Numbered from the stretch's first letter, positions 53,047 to 62,232 are shown. The stretch is 64,000 nucleotides of DNA from Marisalimonas sp016777705 (GCF_047717795.1 NZ_CP159808.1:682001-746000), one strand, 5' to 3'. Numbers and translations: made by a program. The notes: a model not told the origin generated them from the letters alone.

Positions 53047-53385
53047 TTAAATTGCATCATTACCTTTTTCACCCGTTCTAATACGGATAGCCTGATCAAT
53101 AGATGACACAAAAATTTTACCATCACCAATTCTACCAGTTTTAGCAGACTGTTCTATACAGTCGATAGCTGGTTCAACAAGGTCGTCATCAACAACAATT
53201 TCAATTTTTACTTTTGGTAAAAAATCGACGACATATTCAGCCCCTCTATATAACTCAGTATGACCCTTTTGACGACCAAAACCTTTAGCTTCATATACAG
53301 TTAGACCTTGTATGCCAATAAGAGATAATGAATTTTTGACTTCATCTAATTTGAATGGTTTAATAATAGCTTCAATTTTTTTCAT
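53047..53385 (-). CDS. glnB: Nitrogen regulatory PII protein GlnB
   Basis: This 112-residue PII protein has LDEVKNSLSLIGIQGLTVYEAKGFGRQKGHTELYRGAEYVVDFLP with the T-loop tyrosine, and KTGRIGDGKIFVSSIDQAIRIRTGE. Placement directly before glnA identifies it as GlnB. It signals nitrogen and energy state to GS adenylylation. It is the second PII in the window, the other being glnK beside amtB. The 111-base upstream region holds both an inverted repeat and the dyad shared with amtB. Confidence 0.96.
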   Translation of the reverse strand: MKKIEAIIKPFKLDEVKNSLSLIGIQGLTVYEAKGFGRQKGHTELYRGAEYVVDFLPKVKIEIVVDDDLVEPAIDCIEQSAKTGRIGDGKIFVSSIDQAIRIRTGEKGNDAI

Positions 53386-53420
53386 ATACTGTATCCTTAA
53401 AAAATATATATTTATTATTT

Positions 53421-53456
53421 ACACCAAATTCTCAAATAACATTTGAAAATTTGTGT
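53421..53456 (-). promoter_or_regulatory. Inverted repeat in the glnB leader
   Basis: CAAATTCTCAAAT at 53425-53437 pairs with 53441-53453 at 12 of 13 positions around a 3-base loop. Outer ACAC/TGTG bases extend it with a one-base bulge. It lies 40-70 bases upstream of the glnB ATG. No T tract follows in the minus direction, so a leader hairpin or operator is likelier than a terminator. Confidence 0.5.
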
Positions 53457-53469
53457 AATTTAAAAAAAA

Positions 53470-53487
53470 ATGATTAAAAATTAGGCA
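53470..53487. promoter_or_regulatory. Dyad element shared with the amtB-glnK operon
   Basis: The 18 bases here are the exact reverse complement of 30101-30118. The element sits 85 bases upstream of the glnB start, against 90 for amtB. Because it is an imperfect dyad, orientation need not matter to a dimeric regulator. Confidence 0.65.
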
Positions 53488-53496
53488 AAAAATTAT

Positions 53497-54672
53497 TTAA
53501 AAAATACTTTTTATTCTCATTGTCGCTTCTTCAATAGATTCGTCTGAGCTTGCGCAAGAAAGCCTTAAAAATCCTTCTCCATACTCACCAAAAGACGGTC
53601 CAGCAACTGTGGCTACTCCTAATTTATCTAAAAGTAGGTTTTGCACTTCAATTGAAGTTTTGTTTGTCCCAGTTATGTTTGGAAAACAATAAAAAGCGCC
53701 GTTAGGCTTTTCACACCTAAACCCTTCTATTTTATTAAGGCTATTTTGCATTATTTCAGCTCTTCTTTTAAATGTATTGTTCATTTCTGTAACACAGTTT
53801 TGTGGACCTTGTAATGCTTCTAATGCAGCAAATTGAGCACTCGCGTTTACACAAGAATGTATATTAACAGCCAGTTTTTCAGCTATATTATATAATTTTT
53901 TAGGAAATATACCATAACCCAATCTCCATCCAGTCATCGCATATGTTTTAGACCATCCATTTAAAATTATTAGCCTCTCTCTAATTTCAGGGTAGGTTAA
54001 CATCGAGGTAAAGTTATTCTCGCCAAAACAAAATTGATCGTAAATTTCATCACTCATTAGAGTGACATCTGGAAAATCCATCAAACCTTTTGCAAGTTTT
54101 TCTAATTCTTTCTTAGGTACAACGCCACCAGTTGGGTTTGCCGGGCTGTTTATAATAACTAAGCTGGTTTTATCGTTAACTTTGTTGAGTAGGTCGTCAG
54201 CTGAAAAGGAAAAACCCATACTTTCACTAAGTTTATAAGGGATTGCTTTTGCACCTGAGTAATTGATTGCAGATTCATAAATTGGAAAGCCAGGATTAGG
54301 GTATAAAATTTCTTTGTTTTTTTCACCTAACAACATAGCTGAAAAAAATATAATTACTTTTCCTCCAGGTACTATTAAGATTTTATCTGGTGAAACGTTT
54401 ACATTATGTCTTCTAAAGATGTCATTTGAAACAGCTTCTCTTAGTTTTGGTATTCCTGTTGATTGAGTGTAGCCGTGATGTCCATCTTTTAGAGCCTTTA
54501 TACCAGCTTCAACTATATGTTCTGGGGTTGGAAAATCTGGTTGTCCAATTCCTAAATTTATAATATCTTTACCTTCAGATGCTAATTTATTGGCTTTTGC
54601 CAAAACTGTAAATGCGGTTTCTGTTCCTAGATTATTGTTCCTATCAGCAATTTTATAAAAATCTTTTTCCAC
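53497..54672 (-). CDS. Class I PLP-dependent aminotransferase
   Basis: The 391-residue protein has IINLGIGQPDFPTPEHIVEAGIKALKDGHHGYTQSTGIPKLREAV, INSPANPTGGVVPKKELE, MSDEIYDQF and the PLP lysine in LNGWSKTYAMTGWRLGYG. The C-terminal GEGFLRLSCASSDE has the substrate-binding arginine. It belongs to the aspartate/alanine aminotransferase subgroup. An Asp/Glu role next to glnBA is plausible but unproven. It ends 9 bases before the shared dyad element, so its terminator, if any, overlaps the glnB control region. Confidence 0.87.
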   Translation of the reverse strand: MEKDFYKIADRNNNLGTETAFTVLAKANKLASEGKDIINLGIGQPDFPTPEHIVEAGIKALKDGHHGYTQSTGIPKLREAVSNDIFRRHNVNVSPDKILIVPGGKVIIFFSAMLLGEKNKEILYPNPGFPIYESAINYSGAKAIPYKLSESMGFSFSADDLLNKVNDKTSLVIINSPANPTGGVVPKKELEKLAKGLMDFPDVTLMSDEIYDQFCFGENNFTSMLTYPEIRERLIILNGWSKTYAMTGWRLGYGIFPKKLYNIAEKLAVNIHSCVNASAQFAALEALQGPQNCVTEMNNTFKRRAEIMQNSLNKIEGFRCEKPNGAFYCFPNITGTNKTSIEVQNLLLDKLGVATVAGPSFGEYGEGFLRLSCASSDESIEEATMRIKSIF

Positions 54673-54782
54673 TATAATAAAACCTTGATTAAATTTGAAT
54701 TATTAAATACTTATACATGACTTAATAATAATTAAAATTAATTAAATTAATGTTTATGTATTTTAATATTATAATGAAGTAT

Positions 54783-54860
54783 GGCGGGTGTAGCTCAGTT
54801 GGTTAGAGCGCGGGTTTGTGGTACCTGAGGTCGCCGGTTCGAAGCCGGTCACTCGCCCCA
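54783..54860 (+). tRNA. tRNA-His (anticodon GTG)
   Basis: The extra 5' G(-1) pairs with C73, the hallmark of tRNA-His. Acceptor GCGGGTG pairs with CACTCGC, the anticodon loop is TTGTGGT, and CCA is encoded. GTG anticodons are substrates for queuosine, made by the queA-tgt-queG genes in this window. Confidence 0.96.
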
Positions 54861-54941
54861 ACTCATTTTTTTCATTCTAGCTTGACGTTTAGGCAATCCT
54901 AAGTTAGCTATTAATTAAATTAGATATAAATTGATTAATAT

Positions 54942-55026
54942 GCGGGCGTGGCGGAACTGGTAGACGCGCAAGATTTAGGTTCTTGTATCGCAAGGTGTGG
55001 GGGTTCAAGTCCCTTCGCCCGCACCA
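54942..55026 (+). tRNA. tRNA-Leu (anticodon TAG)
   Basis: Acceptor GCGGGCG pairs with CGCCCGC. The D-arm is GCGGAACTGGTAGACGC, the anticodon loop TTTAGGT sits between CAAGA and TCTTG, a class II variable arm follows, and CCA is encoded. Confidence 0.96.
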
Positions 55027-55076
55027 ATATCATGTAAATAAAATTGAATTAGGAATACTAAAAAAGGTTAAATAAT

Positions 55077-56534
55077 ATGGGAATTACTCAAACTTTGTCA
55101 AAAGGTTTAAAACGTGAATTTGAAGTTATTATAACTAGTTCAGATATTAGTAAATTAGTTGATGAAAAACTTGTTAACATTGCTAAAGAGGCAAATCTTC
55201 CAGGTTTCAGACCTGGAAAAGTTCCAGTTTCAGTGGTAAAAAATAGGTTTGGAAAACAGGTCCTTGGTGAAGTGGTTAGAGAATCTGTTGATAGTGCTAC
55301 CAAAGAGACTATGGAAAAAAATAAACTTACACCATCTTCCCAGCCGAAAATTGAAATTGTTTCTTTTGAAGACGGCGAAGACCTGAAAGCAAAATTATCT
55401 GTTGAGATCATGCCGGATTTTGAAATTCCTGATTTATCTAGTCTGGAAATCACTAAGCCCGTTGTTAAGATTAGCAATAAAGAAATAGAGGATGCTGTAG
55501 AAAAAATAGCAAAAGAAAATGTTGGTACTGCTCTAATAAAACAAAATAGAGCTGCAAAAGTTGGTGACACTGTTGTTATTGATTTCTTAGGAACGGTCGA
55601 CGGTAAAGCATTTGAAGGTGGTGAAGCTAAAGGCCATAATTTAAAACTTGGATCAAATACATTTATTCCTGGATTTGAAGATGGTTTGGTTGGAGCTGTA
55701 AAAGGTAAAACAATAGACGTGAAAGTTACTTTCCCAGATGACTATCAGGCTAAAAATTTAGCAGGAAAAAAAGCTAATTTTGAAACAACTATCAACGAAA
55801 TAAAAGAAGATGTTGATGTTAAAATTGATGATGACTTTGCAAAAACTTTAGGAATGGAAGATTTGAACGCCTTAAAAAAAGCTGTCTCTGAACAGATGTC
55901 TAAACAACATGATCAAGCTAGCCGAGAAAAGTCTAAAAGACAGATATTAGATAAATTGGCAGAAACTGTTTCTTTTGAGCTTCCTGAGACCCTTGAAAAA
56001 GAGGAATATAATAGTATCTGTAAAGCAATGAACCCAAACGCAAAACCTGACCATGACCATAATCATGCTGACCATGACCACGATGATAATGTGCCAGAGG
56101 CTGATAAAGGCATGTCCAAGGATGAAAAGCTGGATGCATCTGAAATAGCAAAAAGGAGAGTAAGATTAGGACTTTTACTTTCAGAGATTGGTAGAAAAAA
56201 TAATATCAAAGTAGAAGAAGAAGATACTAGAAATGCTATGATGAAAGAAATACAAAAATACCCTGGTCAAGAAAAACAGGTAATGGATTATTTTAAAAAC
56301 AACCCTGAAGCTCAACAACAGCTTTCTGGACCAATCTTTGAAGATAAAATAATTGACTTTATTATGGAATTAGCAAGCACAAAAGAAAAAACTGTATCAG
56401 TTGAAGAACTTTACAAACAAGAAGATTTAGATTTAAAAAAAGAGGCTGCGAAAGCAAAAAAATCAAATAAATCAGTTGCAGGTAAAGTTTCAAAAAAAAC
56501 AACAACTAAAGTTAAAAAAACAGATAAGAAATAA
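55077..56534 (+). CDS. tig: Trigger factor, with a histidine/aspartate-rich insertion
   Basis: The 485-residue chaperone has the ribosome-binding domain (LKREFEVIIT, NLPGFRPGKVPVSVVKNRFGKQVLGE), an FKBP-type prolyl isomerase domain near 160-245 (VGDTVVIDFLGTVDGKAFEGGEAKGHNLKLGSNTFIPGFEDGLVG) and a helical C-terminal domain. About residues 323-338 form DHDHNHADHDHDD, a low-complexity metal-binding-like stretch inserted between helices. The tail is lysine-rich. It folds nascent chains at the ribosome exit. It precedes clpP by 28 bases in the common tig-clpP-clpX-lon order. Confidence 0.95.
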   Translation: MGITQTLSKGLKREFEVIITSSDISKLVDEKLVNIAKEANLPGFRPGKVPVSVVKNRFGKQVLGEVVRESVDSATKETMEKNKLTPSSQPKIEIVSFEDGEDLKAKLSVEIMPDFEIPDLSSLEITKPVVKISNKEIEDAVEKIAKENVGTALIKQNRAAKVGDTVVIDFLGTVDGKAFEGGEAKGHNLKLGSNTFIPGFEDGLVGAVKGKTIDVKVTFPDDYQAKNLAGKKANFETTINEIKEDVDVKIDDDFAKTLGMEDLNALKKAVSEQMSKQHDQASREKSKRQILDKLAETVSFELPETLEKEEYNSICKAMNPNAKPDHDHNHADHDHDDNVPEADKGMSKDEKLDASEIAKRRVRLGLLLSEIGRKNNIKVEEEDTRNAMMKEIQKYPGQEKQVMDYFKNNPEAQQQLSGPIFEDKIIDFIMELASTKEKTVSVEELYKQEDLDLKKEAAKAKKSNKSVAGKVSKKTTTKVKKTDKK

Positions 56535-56562
56535 TAATAATTTTTATTGAGGAGTGATTTGA

Positions 56563-57204
56563 ATGATGTCTAACAATTTTTATAATTCTTTTAACCCTAC
56601 TAACGTAAAGTCGGCTCTTGTTCCTATGGTTGTAGAGCAAACAAGTAGAGGTGAAAGATCATATGACATTTATTCAAGGTTGTTAAAGGAAAGAATTATT
56701 TTTCTAGTTGGACCCATAGATGACGGTATTGCTTCTTTAGTATGTGCACAATTGTTATTTCTAGAAGCTGAAAATCCAAAAAAAGACATATCTATGTATA
56801 TTAATTCCCCAGGAGGGGTAGTTACTTCTGGGTTATCAATATATGATACTATGGAATATATAAAGCCCGATGTTTCTACTGTATGTATTGGCCAAGCAGC
56901 TAGCATGGGCTCTCTTTTGTTAACAGCAGGAGCCAAAAATAAAAGATATTGTCTTCCTAATGCAAGAATTATGACTCACCAACCGTCTGGGGGATTTCAG
57001 GGTCAAGCAAGTGATATAGAAATACATGCGAAAGAAATAATTAATTTAAGATCAAGACTTAATCAAATTTACGTTACACATTCTGGCAAGAAAATTGCAG
57101 AAATAGAAGCACTTATGGACAGAGACACATTTTTATCACCTGAAGACGCACTTCAAAAAGGTTTGATTGATGAAGTGGTAAATAAAAGACCAGATAAGAA
57201 GTAG
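56563..57204 (+). CDS. clpP: ATP-dependent Clp protease proteolytic subunit
   Basis: The 213-residue serine protease has the catalytic serine in GQAASMGSLLLTAGA, the histidine in RIMTHQPSGGFQGQASDI, and the aspartate in the MDRDTFLSPEDAL region. LVPMVVEQTSRGERSYDIYSRLLKERIIFL is the standard N-terminus after a short leader. AGGAG lies 8 bases before ATG 56563. It forms the ClpXP chamber with the clpX product encoded 70 bases downstream. Confidence 0.97.
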   Translation: MMSNNFYNSFNPTNVKSALVPMVVEQTSRGERSYDIYSRLLKERIIFLVGPIDDGIASLVCAQLLFLEAENPKKDISMYINSPGGVVTSGLSIYDTMEYIKPDVSTVCIGQAASMGSLLLTAGAKNKRYCLPNARIMTHQPSGGFQGQASDIEIHAKEIINLRSRLNQIYVTHSGKKIAEIEALMDRDTFLSPEDALQKGLIDEVVNKRPDKK

Positions 57205-57274
57205 GTTAATTTTATATTGCATTTTGATTAAAATAGATAGAATGTTATAAATATTTTCAAAAAAAGGAAAAAAA

Positions 57275-58543
57275 ATGAATGATAAAACAAATGAAGGTAA
57301 AAATAAAACAACTTTGTATTGTTCATTTTGTGGTAAAAGCCAACACGAAGTAAAAAAATTAATTGCTGGTCCAACAGTTTTTATTTGTGACGAATGCGTT
57401 GAGCTGTGCATGGATATCATAAAGGAAGAACATAAATCAACAATTACAAAAGATAAAAAGGGTATTCCTGCTCCCGCCGAAATTTGCTCAGTTTTGGATG
57501 ATTATGTTATTGGTCAATCTAAGGCTAAAAGGGTTCTATCAGTCGCTGTTCATAATCATTACAAAAGATTGAATAATGCAACAGATGTGAATGATATAGA
57601 AATTTCAAAATCAAATATTTTGTTAGTTGGTCCAACCGGATGTGGAAAAACTTTGTTAGCGCAAACTTTAGCTAAAATATTAGATGTACCTTTTACCATG
57701 GCAGATGCAACTACATTGACTGAAGCTGGTTATGTTGGTGAAGATGTAGAAAACATAATTTTAAAATTGTTACAGGCTTCTGATTATAATGTTGAAAGAG
57801 CTCAAAAGGGAATTGTTTACATAGACGAAGTAGATAAAATATCGAGAAAGTCAGAAAATCCTTCTATAACTAGAGATGTCAGTGGTGAAGGTGTACAACA
57901 AGCATTGTTAAAAATTATGGAAGGTACTATTGCGGCGGTTCCTCCTCAAGGTGGAAGAAAACATCCTCAACAAGAATTTCTTCAAGTTGATACCACTAAC
58001 ATTCTCTTTATATGTGGTGGTGCTTTTGCTGGTCTAGATAAACTTATTTCAAATAGGAATAAAGGCTCATCAATAGGTTTTGGTGCTGAAATCGTTAATT
58101 CACAGGAGACATCTGGAAGTGATATTCTTAAAGATCTAGAGCCAGGTGATTTAGTAAAGTATGGTTTAATTCCGGAGTTTATTGGCAGGCTTCCTGTACT
58201 ATCAACTCTAGAGGATCTTGATGAAGACGCTTTAGTTACAATACTGACCAAACCTAAAAATGCGCTTGTAAAACAATACCAAAAATTATTTGAAATGGAA
58301 AATACAAAACTAGAATTTAGAGATAATGCTCTTAAGGCTGTTGCTCAAAAAGCTATAAATCTAAAAACTGGAGCCAGAGGTCTTAGGTCTATCATTGAAA
58401 ATGTCCTTATGGATACTATGTTTGAGCTACCTTCTGAGCCTGATATTGACGAAGTTATTATTAATGAGGATGTTATTTCAAAAGGTAGTAAACCTCTATT
58501 GGTTCATGAAAAAAAGAAAAAAGAAATAAATAACTCTTTATAA
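57275..58543 (+). CDS. clpX: ATP-dependent Clp protease ATPase subunit ClpX
   Basis: The protein (422 residues) begins with the four-cysteine zinc domain LYCSFCGKSQHEVKKLIAGP with CDECVELC. The AAA+ domain has Walker A GPTGCGKT, VDATT-like ADATTLTEAGYVGEDVE, Walker B IVYIDEVDKI, and pore loop GYVG. The IGF-type docking loop is seen in SSIGFGAEI. It unfolds tagged proteins into ClpP. AAAAAAGG precedes its ATG. Family length is normal. Confidence 0.97.
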   Translation: MNDKTNEGKNKTTLYCSFCGKSQHEVKKLIAGPTVFICDECVELCMDIIKEEHKSTITKDKKGIPAPAEICSVLDDYVIGQSKAKRVLSVAVHNHYKRLNNATDVNDIEISKSNILLVGPTGCGKTLLAQTLAKILDVPFTMADATTLTEAGYVGEDVENIILKLLQASDYNVERAQKGIVYIDEVDKISRKSENPSITRDVSGEGVQQALLKIMEGTIAAVPPQGGRKHPQQEFLQVDTTNILFICGGAFAGLDKLISNRNKGSSIGFGAEIVNSQETSGSDILKDLEPGDLVKYGLIPEFIGRLPVLSTLEDLDEDALVTILTKPKNALVKQYQKLFEMENTKLEFRDNALKAVAQKAINLKTGARGLRSIIENVLMDTMFELPSEPDIDEVIINEDVISKGSKPLLVHEKKKKEINNSL

Positions 58544-58625
58544 ATTTTTGATCTTGTATTTTTGTTTGAAATTATCATTTATATAAAGTTAATTCATATT
58601 ATTGATAAATATAAAGGTTGATATC

Positions 58626-61016
58626 TTGACTGAAATTATACACCCCGTTTTACCTCTTAGAGATATCGTTATATTTCCTCACATGATCGCACCTCTGTTT
58701 GTAGGAAGAGTTAAATCTATTAATGCACTAGAATCTGTAATGGAAAACAATAAAGAAATAATACTGTTAACTCAAAAAAAATCATCTGTTGAAGATCCAG
58801 GTCAGAAAGATTTATACAAAACCGGTACTATTGGAAATATTCTTCAACTTTTAAAGTTGCCAGATGGAACTGTTAAGGTATTGGTAGAGGGTAAATCTAG
58901 ATGCATTATAGATAAAATTAAATCTTCCGATTCTTATTTGAGTGCAAAAGCAAGATTAATTAATGATACTAGAAACGAAAAAGAAAGTTCTTCTCACGAC
59001 ATTAGTAGGTTGTCAGACTCTTTTGAACGTTTTGTTAAATTAAATGGAAAAATTAATTCTGATATCTTATCTACAATATCAGAAATTACTAATCCAGGTG
59101 TTTTAACAGATACGATAATAAATCACATTTTGTTAAGTATAGAAGAAAAACAATCTTTTCTTGATATTGTTGAACCTTTGGAAAGAGTAGAAAAGTTAAT
59201 AGCTAAAATTGATAGTGAAATAAGTGTTTTGGACTCAGAAAAAAAAGTTAGAAGCCGTGTTAAGAAACAGATGGAAAAAACACAGCGTGAATATTACTTG
59301 AATGAACAATTAAAAGCTATTCAAAAAGAATTAGGTTCTTCTGAAGATGGTAAAAGTGAATTCGACGAATTGGAAGATAAAATAAATAAAGGTAATTTAA
59401 CGAAAGAAGCTAAAGAGAAAGCAAATTCTGAACTTAAAAAATTAAAAAATATGAGTCCCATGAGTGCCGAAGCAACAGTAGTTAGGTCTTACATAGAGTG
59501 GTTAACATCAATTCCATGGAAAAAAGCTAGTAAAATTAAATCTGATATCTTAGCAGCTAGAGAAATATTAGACGCTGATCATTATGGATTAGATAAAGTT
59601 AAGGACAGAATAATTGAGTTTTTAGCAGTCCAAAAAAGAACAAAAGAATTAAAAGGTCCTATTTTATGTCTTGTAGGCCCTCCAGGAGTTGGTAAAACAT
59701 CATTAGGTAAATCTATAGCGCAGGCGACTGGACGACAATATATTAGAATGGCTCTAGGTGGTGTAAGGGATGAGGCTGAAATTAGAGGTCATAGAAGAAC
59801 ATATATAGGCTCTTTACCTGGAAAGATTATTCATAGTATGAAGAAAGCTTCAACAGTCAATCCGTTGTTTCTTTTGGATGAAATTGATAAATTAGGGAAT
59901 GATTATAGAGGAGACCCTTCTTCAGCTTTATTAGAAGTGTTAGATCCTGAACAGAATAAGACTTTTCAAGACCATTACCTAGAAGTTGACTATGATTTAT
60001 CTAAGGTCTTGTTTGTGACGACATCAAACACATTAAATATGCCTCATGCTCTATTAGACAGGATGGAAGTTATAAGACTTTCAGGATATACGGAAGATGA
60101 AAAGTTAGAAATAGCTAAAAGACACTTAATAAAGAAACAAATGGATAATTGCAAACTTCTTGAAAAAGAATTTTCAATTAAAGATGAAGCAATTAGATTA
60201 ATAATTCAATCTTATACTAGAGAAGCTGGGGTTAGGAGTTTAGAAAGACAATTATCTAAATTAACTAGAAAAGTTGTTACATTAATAGAAAAAAATGAAA
60301 TAAAATCCATTATAATTACTAAAAATAACTTGGCCGACCTACTTGGGGTAGAAATTTATCAAAGACTTGAAATCGAAAAACACGATCTTGTTGGAATAAC
60401 CACTGGTTTAGCTTGGACTGAAGTAGGTGGCGAATTGTTATCTATTGAAGCGGTTAATGTAAAAGGCAAAGGCAAAGTAACAGCTACAGGAAAACTTGGT
60501 GATGTTATGAAAGAATCAGTTCAGGCTGCTGAATTTTTTATAAGATCAAATGCTCTTTTATTTGGTTTAGACCCTGCTGACTTAGAAAAAAATGATATTC
60601 ACGTTCACGTTCCAGAGGGTGCAACACCTAAAGATGGTCCGTCAGCCGGAGTTGCAATGGTAACAAGTATTGTATCTGCTCTTACAGGTATTAAGGTTAA
60701 AAGTACTGTAGCTATGACAGGTGAAATTACGTTACGTGGTAGAGTTCTTCCTATTGGAGGGTTAAAAGAGAAGCTGTTAGCAGCTAAAAGAGGTGGGATA
60801 AAAACTGTTTTAATTCCAATTGACAATAAAAAAGATTTAGTTGATATACCAGATAATATTAAAGATGAATTAAAGATAATATTTGTATCTAAAATTGATG
60901 AAGTCGTTTCAAATGCTTTAGTAGATTTACCTAAAAATTTATCTGCATTAGATGCTTCAAGCTTAGGATCTGAACACAAGTCTACAATAAATGATGAAAT
61001 TAACCTCTCTCACTGA
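58626..61016 (+). CDS. lon: ATP-dependent protease Lon
   Basis: The 796-residue protein has the N-terminal substrate domain (HPVLPLRDIVIFPHMIAPLFVGR), the AAA+ domain with GPPGVGKTSLGKSIA and LFLLDEIDK, and the protease domain with catalytic serine in KDGPSAGVAM and lysine in KEKLLAAKRGG. AAAGG ends 8 bases before TTG 58626, which begins the natural (M)TEIIHPVLPLRD. An earlier in-frame TTG at 58602 lacks such a site. It follows clpX by 82 bases and precedes hup by 110. Confidence 0.96.
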   Translation: MTEIIHPVLPLRDIVIFPHMIAPLFVGRVKSINALESVMENNKEIILLTQKKSSVEDPGQKDLYKTGTIGNILQLLKLPDGTVKVLVEGKSRCIIDKIKSSDSYLSAKARLINDTRNEKESSSHDISRLSDSFERFVKLNGKINSDILSTISEITNPGVLTDTIINHILLSIEEKQSFLDIVEPLERVEKLIAKIDSEISVLDSEKKVRSRVKKQMEKTQREYYLNEQLKAIQKELGSSEDGKSEFDELEDKINKGNLTKEAKEKANSELKKLKNMSPMSAEATVVRSYIEWLTSIPWKKASKIKSDILAAREILDADHYGLDKVKDRIIEFLAVQKRTKELKGPILCLVGPPGVGKTSLGKSIAQATGRQYIRMALGGVRDEAEIRGHRRTYIGSLPGKIIHSMKKASTVNPLFLLDEIDKLGNDYRGDPSSALLEVLDPEQNKTFQDHYLEVDYDLSKVLFVTTSNTLNMPHALLDRMEVIRLSGYTEDEKLEIAKRHLIKKQMDNCKLLEKEFSIKDEAIRLIIQSYTREAGVRSLERQLSKLTRKVVTLIEKNEIKSIIITKNNLADLLGVEIYQRLEIEKHDLVGITTGLAWTEVGGELLSIEAVNVKGKGKVTATGKLGDVMKESVQAAEFFIRSNALLFGLDPADLEKNDIHVHVPEGATPKDGPSAGVAMVTSIVSALTGIKVKSTVAMTGEITLRGRVLPIGGLKEKLLAAKRGGIKTVLIPIDNKKDLVDIPDNIKDELKIIFVSKIDEVVSNALVDLPKNLSALDASSLGSEHKSTINDEINLSH

Positions 61017-61126
61017 TTAAAATGTTAAAAATTTAAACTTTCTATCAAATTACAATTTATTTGCTAGAATTATGTCTGGAAATAAGTATTATATAGTAAT
61101 ATCAATTAACAAATTTGGAGGTACGA

Positions 61127-61402
61127 ATGAATAAAAATGAATTAGTTGCAAGCGTTTCTGATGCATCAGGATTAACTAAAGTCGATGCAGCAAAAGCTGT
61201 AGATGGTGTTTTTCAATCAATTACTGACGCGTTAAAGTCAGGTGGTGACGTAAGAATAGTAGGCTTTGGCACTTTTTCAGTTGCAAACCGTGCCGCTACT
61301 ACAGGAAGAAACCCAAGAACTGGTGATCCAATTCAGATTAAAGCTTCTAAGCAACCTAAATTTAAAGCTGGAAGCCCATTAAAAGAAGCTGTAAACAATT
61401 AA
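61127..61402 (+). CDS. hup: DNA-binding protein HU
   Basis: The 91-residue HU/IHF protein has MNKNELVASVSDASGLTKVDAAKAVDG, VRIVGFGTFSVANRAATTGRNPRTGDPIQI with the DNA-bending arm proline, and PKFKAGSPLKEAVN. GGAGG 7 bases upstream sets ATG 61127; an in-frame TTG at 61115 lies before that site. HU compacts and bends DNA. It follows lon, as in many proteobacteria, and ends at a strong hairpin. Confidence 0.97.
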   Translation: MNKNELVASVSDASGLTKVDAAKAVDGVFQSITDALKSGGDVRIVGFGTFSVANRAATTGRNPRTGDPIQIKASKQPKFKAGSPLKEAVNN

Positions 61403-61420
61403 ATAATTAAGAATAATTTT

Positions 61421-61975
61421 TTAAAAAGGCTTCTTACTTAAGAGGCCTTTTTTTAAACTGCATCTTTGTATGATTGCAACCTCATTTTCAATGGTTTTAC
61501 CTTGAAAATAATACATAGTTTCAAAGTCATTTTTAAATGTTTTTAACAGCTCCATGTGCTTTAATAAGTAGTCTGGATTACTAGGTTTTCCATATTTTTC
61601 ATTACCAACTGCAAACGTTTCATAAAATAAAAAACCACCTATTTTTAAAAAACTTGCTAATTCTCTAATTCTTGGTCGATATAAGTAATTCGTTACTATA
61701 ATGACGTCAAATGATTCTTTTTCTAAAGGCCATTTATCATTTCTTTCTAAATCAAAACAAATAAGATTTATATTTTTGATATTTTTATATAATTCTAATT
61801 TATTTCTATCCTTATCAATGGCAGTTATAAACCTTCTATTACTAGCTAGATTTATACTGTGCCTTCCTCCTCCACTAGCGAAATCTAGGATATTAATTTT
61901 TTTCCTTTTTTGAACTATTTCAACTTGATTTATAATCCAAGGAGAAGGTTTTAATTTCAGTAATGTTTTTTTCAA
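61421..61975 (-). CDS. Class I SAM-dependent methyltransferase
   Basis: The 184-residue protein has the SAM glycine loop INILDFASGGGRHSINLA, the acidic residue of FITAIDKDRNKLELY, NLICFDLERNDKWP and FDVIIVTNYLYRPRIREL, followed by GGFLFYETFA. It resembles tellurite-resistance-like small methyltransferases with no added domain. The substrate is unknown. The last ten residues (KKGLLSKKPF) and stop are encoded within the hup terminator hairpin. Confidence 0.8.
   Translation of the reverse strand: MKKTLLKLKPSPWIINQVEIVQKRKKINILDFASGGGRHSINLASNRRFITAIDKDRNKLELYKNIKNINLICFDLERNDKWPLEKESFDVIIVTNYLYRPRIRELASFLKIGGFLFYETFAVGNEKYGKPSNPDYLLKHMELLKTFKNDFETMYYFQGKTIENEVAIIQRCSLKKGLLSKKPF
61423..61454. 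terminator. Bidirectional terminator after hup, inside the end of a facing gene
   Basis: Bases 61423-61434 and 61441-61452 form a 12-bp stem (one G-T) with a 6-base loop, preceded by A and followed by T tracts on the plus strand. It terminates hup. The same bases encode the last ten residues and stop of the facing methyltransferase gene. Confidence 0.85.
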
Positions 61976-62063
61976 ATAATTATTCCTAGAAGTTACTTTT
62001 TTGCTAAATATGTAAGTTCTTTGTTGTTATTTTTATTAAAACTACTTATATAATTATGTATTG

Positions 62064-62139
62064 GGGCGGTTAGCTCAGTTGGTAGAGCATCTCGTTTACA
62101 CCGAGAATGTCGGCGGTTCGAGACCGTCACCGCCCACCA
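62064..62139 (+). tRNA. tRNA-Val (anticodon TAC)
   Basis: Acceptor GGGCGGT pairs with ACCGCCC, the anticodon loop TTTACAC sits between CTCG and CGAG, the T-loop is GGTTCGAGACC, and CCA is encoded. A TATAAT -10 hexamer lies 9 bases upstream at 62049-62054. Confidence 0.96.
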
Positions 62140-62232
62140 TTTTTTATCTTTCCTTTTTTGTTTTTACTCTAAAACTTTAGATAATATTATAAATAATAAT
62201 TATACAATATTAGTCTATAACTTTTAATGAGT

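Noticed and set aside
53421..53456. Glutamine riboswitch in front of glnB-glnA
   Set aside because: Only a simple long hairpin is visible; the conserved G/C-containing junction expected of glutamine-binding RNAs is not seen.
55088..55570. A 160-codon minus-strand frame opposite trigger factor
   Set aside because: Serine/threonine/phenylalanine-rich antisense translation with no motif; trigger factor on the plus strand is unmistakable.
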